The notes below the pieces were generated by a model. It was not told the DNA's origin. It saw only the letters and a program-made list of their open reading frames with translations, and searched no databases. 64,000 bases of DNA from Okapia johnstoni (taxonomy: Eukaryota > Chordata > Mammalia > Artiodactyla > Giraffidae): the NCBI GenBank assembly GCA_024291935.2, contig CM044320.1:36486001-36550000 (forward strand). The letters run 5' to 3'. The translations under genes were made by a program, and so were the position numbers. Every line of letters begins with the position of its first letter. The first letter of the stretch is position 1. Shown here in pieces: positions 57,758-64,000 of the stretch.

Positions 57758-57885
57758 CCTGGATGATCTCACTTCAAGATAACTTAATTACATTACCAAG
57801 ACTCTTTTTTCCAAATAAGGTCATATTCACAGTTTCTGGGTAGACATATCTTTTGGGAGGCTATCATTAAATCCACTACAAATAT

Positions 57886-58129
57886 TAAGCAAAACATTAT
57901 CTTTGAGAAATTACAGTTGTCCAGAAACCAGGCCATCATCAGTCATTTCTTCCTCAGGCCCTTTCCAGCTTCCTACTTGATCACTCATCTCCAATATAAT
58001 CAACAAGAGGCCCAGGTAATCTTACCCCAAAGAGATCTCAGCCCATCTTTTTAATTCCCCCCTTGCCCACCATGGCTATAACCTTAGTTAAGTGAGGAAG
58101 CAGGGACTGAACCAAAGCACTTTGTTTGA
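57886..58129. other. Unique sequence, no gene seen
   Basis: No repeat or frame recognised. Confidence 0.5.
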
Positions 58130-58320
58130 AGTCCTAACTTTGCCACCTATTAGCTGTGTGACCTTGGGCAAGTACCTCAACCTCACTGTTCATTAGTTTC
58201 CCATGCATAATTTGGGGTAATAAGATTATAATGATTAAAGGAATTAATATATGTAAAGCTCTTGGACCATCTGGCACATAGTAGCTATTCATGAATGCTA
58301 GCTGCTATTCTTATTCTATT
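58130..58320 (+). mobile_element. MIR SINE, well preserved
   Basis: 'ttagctgtgtgaccttgggc', 'aggaattaatatatgtaaag' and 'tctggcacatagtagctatt' are clear MIR landmarks in order. The best MIR in the window. Confidence 0.9.
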
Positions 58321-59149
58321 GTAAAGTCTAAAAATTTAAATGAAATTTTAAATGAAAAACCTAGTCCTAGCCATTTTTATTTTAAATTCACTATATTGCC
58401 AACTTTAAATTCCAAACATAAGTTTAATAAGAAATAACAAAACATAAATATTGATATGACCGTTTAGAGAAAAAAAATCACCAAAATCATTTTCAGAATT
58501 CAAAACGTGCAGCATTAACTGCTGCGTTTTTGCCTGAAAACTATAATGTAAACTAACAATTCAAGTTTCCAAATGGAGTGAGGTGAAAAAAGAAGTTAAG
58601 AAGATGAAAATTGTATTTTCTTCTTAAAGTATTATATGTCTTAGTATTAACAAATATGGACTTTAAAACAATAGTGTTCATTTTTCTATTGTGTCTTTCA
58701 TACATGAAAACCAAAGCAAAGAACAATATTCTATCAATGCCACAAAAGGTAGGAATAAATAAGAATACCAGTTAGTTGAGAGTAATCCTGAAACATAGTT
58801 CTTAGGTGAAAATCAGGGACTTTGAGAGATGCAGTAATGCTCTTCTAGGTCCCTAGAAGTTGTATTTTTTAAAACGAGAAAGGAAGAAAAGAAAGGAGGA
58901 AGATATGGAGGGGGAAGGAGAGAGCTGACTGAGCATACAGAGTTTTTCTCTAAGGAATCATCTATTATCAAATCTTGTCATTTCTGCTTCCTGAATATTT
59001 CCTGAATCCTTCCACTTCTCTCTGCACCCACAGCTATGGTTCTGGCTCTGAGCCTTCCCTCTCCTCTCTACTAAACAACTACCAAAGAAATCATCCTAAA
59101 ATGTTAAACTGTTGGTCTCATTTCTCTGTTTAAAACATTCAGTTATCGA
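58321..59149. other. Unique sequence, no gene seen
   Basis: AT-rich, then a purine-rich run at 58875-58925. No supported frame. Confidence 0.5.
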
Positions 59150-59237
59150 ACTGCACTTGGGTCTGCTCACCTGAGTATCGTAAAGTCAATCTACAGACAC
59201 TGGATTGCAGTAAAGAAAAGCCCAACATTTATTGCAG
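59150..59237 (-). mobile_element. ERV LTR R/U5 fragment, antisense
   Basis: 'cacttgggtctgctcacctg', 'aaagtcaatctacagacact' and 'caacatttattgcaggtgcc' are the antisense of the LTR family seen at 52.2 kb (poly(A) signal as tttatt). BovB follows directly. Confidence 0.7.
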
Positions 59238-59709
59238 GTGCCAACAAAGGTCTGTCTAGTCAAAACTGTGTGTTTTTCCAGTAGTAATGTATGGATGTGA
59301 GAGTTGGACCATAAAGGCTGAGCACCAAAGAATTGATGCTTTCGAACTATGATGCTGGACAAGACTCTTGAGAGTCTCTTGGACAGCAAGGAGATCAAAC
59401 CAGTCAATATTAAAGGAAATCAACCCTGAATATTCAGTGGAAGGACTGATGCTGAAGCTGGAGCTCCAATACTTTGCCCACCTGATGAGAAGAGCCGATT
59501 CATTGGAAAAGATCCTGATGCTGGGAAAGATTGAGGGCAAGAGGAGAAGGGAACAACAGAGGATGAGATGGTTGGATGGCATCACTGACTCAATGGATAT
59601 GAGTTTGAGCAAACTCCAGGAGATAGTGAAAGACAGGGAAGCTTGGCACACTGCAGTCCAAGGGGTTCGCAAAGAGTCAGAGATGGCTTAGCGACTGAAT
59701 AACAACATA
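59238..59709 (+). mobile_element. BovB 3' fragment between two LTR pieces
   Basis: From 'ccaacaaaggtctgtctagt' to 'gactgaataacaac' (AAC-type tail). Frame 59368-59691 (107 aa) is the C-terminal relic. A deletion has changed the WTIKKAEH block (accataaaggctgag). Confidence 0.93.
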
Positions 59710-59744
59710 GGAAATTCGATCTTCTGAGCAGTATCCACTGGAAT

Positions 59745-59810
59745 TTCTTGTTTGACATCTGCTATAAATACTACACTTGCCTTCACCACAACCTGGTGTC
59801 AGGAGCTTTC
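59745..59810 (+). mobile_element. ERV LTR R/U5 fragment, sense
   Basis: 'acatctgctataaatactac' and 'cttcaccacaacctggtgtc' are the sense form of the same LTR family. Only about 66 bases are recognisable. Confidence 0.6.
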
Positions 59811-60205
59811 CAAGTTTCCATGCACACCCCTAGGTCTGGAGTGTCTTTCTTCCAACAGGCACCTAAGAGCACTGTGCAGAGAAATGGAGAAAAAGTGACT
59901 TTGCAGGCTGGGAAGGGATGGGAGAAAGTCTTGCACACAAGCCATCTGCATAGTTTCCCACATTGAAAGAAGTGAGGCTGGTGGGAAAGAATAAAAGGAA
60001 GAAGCAGAGAATAAAGGGACACCACACAGTGTACCTCATCTCATGCTTTGTAGAGGAGGTTGTGGTTATAGATTATTCTCCTTATATGAAAACCACTAAT
60101 CTTTTCTTCCTTTGGTTCTTTATCATGCTCACAAAGATCAACTTGGGCTGTTTCATCAAATTTCCGTGATGAAAAAGCCTGCCTCCATAGGTGGATAAAA
60201 ATGAA
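59811..60205. other. Unique sequence, no supported gene
   Basis: Frames on both strands (59748-59966, 59783-60025) have no motif. Confidence 0.5.
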
Positions 60206-60545
60206 AGGAAGAAATAGAAAGAAAGTCAGTCATGTCTGACTCTTTCGGACCCCATGGACTGTAGTCCATGGACTTCTCCAGGGCAGAATACCAGAGTGGG
60301 TAGCCTTTCCCTTCTCCAGAGGATCTTTCCAACCCAGGGATCAAACCCAGGTCTCCCGCATTGCAGGCAGATTCTTTACCAGCTGAGCCACAAGGGAATA
60401 CTAGAGTGGGTATCCTATCCAATAAAAGAGTAGGTAGCCTTTCCCTTCTCCAGGGGATCTTCCCTACCCAAGAATTGAACTGAGGTCTCCTGCACTGCAG
60501 GCAGATTCTTTACCAACTGAGCTATCAGGGAAGCCTAGGAAGAAA
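60206..60545 (-). mobile_element. Bov-tA dimer inserted as one unit, with TSD
   Basis: Unit 1 (60215-60395) runs from the tail (agtcagtcatgtctgactc) to its head (ccagctgagccacaaggg). A 35-bp linker follows, then unit 2 (about 60430-60536), which has head and body but no 3' tail. AGGAAGAAA lies at 60206-60214 and 60537-60545, outside the pair, which shows they arrived together. Unit 2 is the 5' member in the sense direction. Confidence 0.9.
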
Positions 60546-61065
60546 GGAGGAAAGGGCTTGCCTAATACTGGCTTCCCTGGCAGAAAGAGTGCCTGTCATT
60601 GTCCTTGCAGCATCTAGCTTTGCAGGCGAGCAGCCCAGGGGCACCTCATCTTCTGCCCACCACACCCTAAATTAGGAAAGCCAGACTGGTCTGATCATGA
60701 GAGCTGCATGATTCCCTGGTTGTGCAATGTGCCCTAGGGTTGACTGATGGCCCCCGCTGTGCTCCAGGAGACACCTCGGGTGAGATGACCCAGCTATGCC
60801 CAGGTTCCAGGTGTGTCTCTGGCATATATAAACCCTTATGATTATGCACTAAGGGTATTTTATTCCTATGCAGGTAACATGTTTGTTCAAATGTGCACAC
60901 CTGCCTTCTTCATTATTTGCCATGTAAGCATGTTTATAGATGCTTATATATATCCAAAAATTCATGAAGTACCCCATAGAATTCACAAATCTTAAAAGTC
61001 CTAACCATTAGAAAGAAAAAAATACAAACTTATAGTCTTTTAAGTTTAAACACATTCTATAAGAT
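60546..61065. other. Unique sequence, no supported gene
   Basis: The minus frame at 60667-60900 has no motif. No repeat named. Confidence 0.5.
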
Positions 61066-63365
61066 CTACTTATTTTTTTTTACTTCTCTCTCCCACATTT
61101 TGTGGTTTTGATGTCATATTTTACATCTTCAAGTTTATCCCTTAACTGTTCATTGTAATTATGACTGATTTTACAATTTTTGTTTTTTGATCTTCATACT
61201 AGCTTATTTAAGTGGTTGATCCACAACATTTACTATATATTTACCTATACTAGTGGGATTTTTCATTTCCTATAAATTCTTACTTCTTGTTGTAGCCTTT
61301 TCGTTTCAACTTAGAGAAGACCCTTTAATATTTTTTGTTGGGTCAGTTAATTTGATAAACTCTTTTAGCTTTTGCTTGTCTGAAAAGTTCTCTATCTCTA
61401 CTCTCATTCTGAATGGTAACCTTACTGAGTAGACTATCCTAGGTTGTGGGGTTTTTCCCTTTCATCATATCCTTTTAACCATATCATTACACTCCCTACT
61501 GGCCTGCAAAGTTTCTGCAGAAAAAAACTGTTAGTTTTATATGGGTTCCCTCATACATAACTGTTTTTCTCCTGCTGCCTTTAGAATTCTCCCTTTATCC
61601 TTAACTTTCATCATTTTAATTATGATACATCTTGCTGTGGATCTCTTTGTGTTCATTTTCTTTTTTTTTAATTTTATTTATTTTTTAATTGAAGGATAAC
61701 TGTTTTACAGAATTTTATTGTTTTCTGTGTTCATCTTCTTTGGAAATCTGTACTCCCTGTCCCTGGAAAACTGTTTCCTTCTTCAGAATCAGTAAGTTTT
61801 CAGCCATAATTTTATCAAATGCATTTCCGACCCGTTTCTCTTTCTTTTCTTCCTGGAACTCCTATAATGCAAATGCTAGTACCCTTGATGTCCTAGAGTT
61901 TCCTTAGCTTCATTTTTATTTGTTTTTCTTTTTGCTGTTTTGATTGGGTGATTTCCATTATTTCATTGTCCAGATCACATGTGCCTTCTTGTGTATCACC
62001 TGGTTCACTATTAATTCCTGCTAGTTTGTTTTTCATTTCAGTTACTGCAGTCTTCAGCTCTTCACTAGTCTTTTTTTAAAAAAATATCTTCTAGTTTCTT
62101 GTTAAAATTCCTTGTTCCTCTATTCTTTGCCCAAGTTCAATTAGCATTCTTATTACTAATGCTCTGAATTCTTTATCTGGTAAATTATTATCTCTGTGCT
62201 TCTTTAGGTGTTCTTCCTGGGGTGAGGGAGAGGGCAGTTCTCGTTCTTTCATTTGAAACATATTCCTCTGTCTTTTCAGTTTGTTAACATTTTCTGTCTC
62301 TGTGAAATGTGAAACAGTTACCTATCCTGATCTTGAAGGGGTGTCTTTGTTTGTGAGCATCCCTATGCAGTCTGCGTATCCCTGTGGCTTTGTTGAGGGA
62401 ACTAGATCTGAAATGAATACGGTCACATATTCCCCTGGGGTAGCTGGGGATTCCCCTGTCGCCCTGGTGGGAGGTGTAGCTAGAGATTCAGGGGCCAGAG
62501 CCAGGTGTGAAACAGGGCTCCTCCTGAGCTCAGTGGCCATCACCATCTATCGGAGGTATGGGTGGGTCCCAAGGTGCTTGGGTAGAAGCCCTGAGGGCTG
62601 AGCCGAAGCTGGCTTTACTTCCTCCAAGTGTGTGCTCTACCCCTCCCACCTGAGCGGGTGCTGGGCAGTCCTGGCACGAGGAACTCAAGACAGAGTTCAG
62701 AGCTCAAGACAGCTCCTCACTTCCGACTCCAAGAGTGCCAAGCAGTGGCTGCCCTCACTTCCTTCAGATGCAGCACCGGGTCCAAACAAGCTCCATCACC
62801 ACTAGCAGTAGTACTTCCCTCAGCAACACTCTAGTGAGGAATTGGAACACAAATAGCCAGAGCAGGCTGTGATAGCAGCAGGAGTGAGGGCTGGGCTGTG
62901 CACTGGGACTGTCAAGGGTAACTGGCCAGAGGCTCTGGCAGTTTCAACCTGCTTCCTCCATGCAGTTCCCAGGAGTAAGTGTGTGCGCGCTTCACAAGTG
63001 AAGTCGGTTTCTTCAGCCCTCCTGTTAGTCCCACTGGTATAAGCTACCTAAGAGGCTTCATCTTCCCAGAGTCAGAACCCAGGACTGGGGTGCCCAGTAT
63101 GAACCTCTCATTCCCCAGGAAGGATCTCTAAGCCCATGTAATCTGCCTCCTCTACTGGCGGGTCTCAACCTGATCATTTCTCCTCCCTTCCTACCAACTC
63201 TGTGTAGATCTTTCTTTACAGCTTTGGTTGTGCAAAAGTCTTTCTGCCAGTCTGCAGCTTGTTTTCAGTGAGAATTGCTCCACCTGTAGATGTAGTTTTG
63301 ACGTGTTTGTCGGGGGAGGGAGTTCAGTGTTCCCCTGATCCAATATCTTCATCTCCTCTCCTGGG
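61066..63365 (-). mobile_element. Old L1 5' half, antisense
   Basis: Antisense L1 landmarks: 'tgccttctt', 'tctgaattctttatctgg', 'gttctttcatttgaaacata' and, at the right end, 'ctttggttgtgcaaaagtct', 'cagtgagaattgctccacct' and 'gatgtagttttgacgtgttt'. The GC-rich 62340-63120 part is the 5' UTR. Frames at 62281-62601 and 62322-62546 lie in it and are not genes. L1 polarity puts the 5' end near 63365. Confidence 0.7.
61648..61740 (-). mobile_element. L1 3' end, 63 bp, with 15-bp TSD
   Basis: The insert (61663-61725) is a T-run (poly(A) tail in antisense) plus 'ttaattgaaggataactg' and 'ttttacagaattttattg'. TGTGTTCATTTTCTT (61648-61662) and TGTGTTCATCTTCTT (61726-61740) are the duplication with one difference. 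Extremely short. Confidence 0.92.
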
Positions 63366-64000
63366 AAAACCATTTCAAAATGTGAAGGAAATTGACAACA
63401 TTCCTCAACACTACTCTTTACTGCCTCTTAAAAAATAGGTATTAATTTCTGGGTTCAAACTCTGCCCCACAATGACTTAGGTTCACTTATTATTATCTTT
63501 GATTGGATTATGTTGACATTTGTACCCTTAAAATGCTGTACTTTAGCAATCAGAAAATATCTAAACTTCAAGGCTTGAACAATCAATTAAAATTTAACAA
63601 CTTTGCATAGTATTCTTGTGGGGAGTGGGGAATGAGCACTAAGTTTACTTGAAAAAATATAGGGTAAAAAAAAATGTTTTCGTAAATACTTTCTTATTCT
63701 TAAAATTTATTTTCTGTCAGGCTCAAACAGAAAACCCAAGCAGACGTTAAGTCATTTGGGATAAGGATATAAAGTGAGTGCTGTTCACTGGTGGTTGATT
63801 TTAAAGGATTACAGTAAGTAGTTGGTTGGACACTTTGAATTTATCTTCAGTGAAACAATAAAAATAAATGCTATTCTATTAACTTCTTTGCACTTTTGTG
63901 AGAAACATTTCTCTTGAAAGATGAAAAACAAAATAATTAAAGCTACAAATATACCCCACAGTGATTGATGAAATATTTTATCCTCTTAGACCAGGCTCAA
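63366..64000. other. AT-rich sequence, no gene seen
   Basis: No recognised repeat or supported frame to the end of the window. Confidence 0.5.

Larger units (their letters stand above)
57180..57885 (-). mobile_element. MLT1 (ERVL-MaLR) LTR, antisense, with two SINE insertions
   Basis: Antisense MLT1 landmarks lie on both sides of and between the SINEs: 'ctgtcacaattctggaggcc', 'gaaatctgaaatcaagccgg', 'cacatggccttctcctctgt', 'cttataaggacacttctcat', 'ttccaaataaggtcatattc' and 'gacatatcttttgggaggct'. Interruptions are at 57345-57432 and 57546-57745. Confidence 0.85.

Noticed and set aside
62281..62601. 106-aa frame in a GC-rich stretch that might suggest a CpG-island promoter and first exon
   Set aside because: The region matches an antisense L1 5' UTR by its neighbours and by its right-end landmarks. 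The frame has no motif.
1..64000. CRISPR arrays, bacterial operons, phage or plasmid modules, a new defence system
   Set aside because: Repeat families, long non-coding stretches and SINE/LINE structure show a mammalian nuclear genome. No regular repeat-spacer array and no compact gene cluster exist on either strand.

Overview
The window is nuclear DNA of a ruminant, most likely a bovid. The evidence is the repeat content: many BovB (RTE-clade) LINE copies, many tRNA-derived Bov-tA SINEs, Bov-A2 dimers, and ruminant-type L1 3' ends, all lying on older mammalian repeats (MIR, L2, MLT1, ERVL LTRs, hAT and pogo/Tc1-type DNA transposons). Species cannot be told from the sequence alone. I find no intact cellular protein-coding gene and no non-coding RNA gene. 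Every long open frame is a retrotransposon remnant, the antisense shadow of one, or an unsupported chance frame. The window is best read as intergenic or intronic.

Layout. 1-6 kb: unique AT-rich DNA with Bov-tA SINEs, a SINE-split MIR and an MLT1-like LTR. 6-9 kb: an ERVL-type LTR, a BovB tail, an antisense L1 3' region and a TA-flanked DNA transposon. 9-18 kb: a block of old antisense L1 cut by at least nine younger insertions, many with readable target-site duplications (TSDs). 18-25 kb: mostly unique DNA with SINEs, MIRs (one split by a palindromic MITE) and an LTR remnant. 25-34 kb: a hAT-transposase fossil and heavily rearranged BovB copies, including an inverted BovB inside a BovB. 34-46 kb: two twin-primed L1s, a long old BovB split by a 130-bp L1, and two more BovB copies. 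46-53 kb: unique DNA, then an ERV LTR split by a 2.68-kb antisense BovB. 53-60 kb: an ERVL LTR, MIRs, an MLT1 holding two SINEs, and two fragments of one LTR family facing each other around a BovB. 60-64 kb: a SINE dimer and the antisense 5' half of an old L1 containing a 63-bp L1 insertion.

How the parts relate. The elements form a layered record: MIR/L2/hAT/MLT1 lowest, then old L1, then BovB and Bov-tA/Bov-A, then the young L1 tails. BovB would supply the reverse transcriptase that, from what is known of these families, also moves Bov-tA and Bov-A. Only one of six BovB copies that reach the catalytic box keeps an intact YADD, and it lacks the endonuclease, so none here is autonomous. I did not find a new biological system. 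The points worth a second look are insertion-mechanism fossils (twin priming in L1 and in BovB, the inverted BovB with a palindromic junction, a SINE dimer inserted as one unit), a possible old BovB subfamily with a shared 3' flank, and the hAT fossil.
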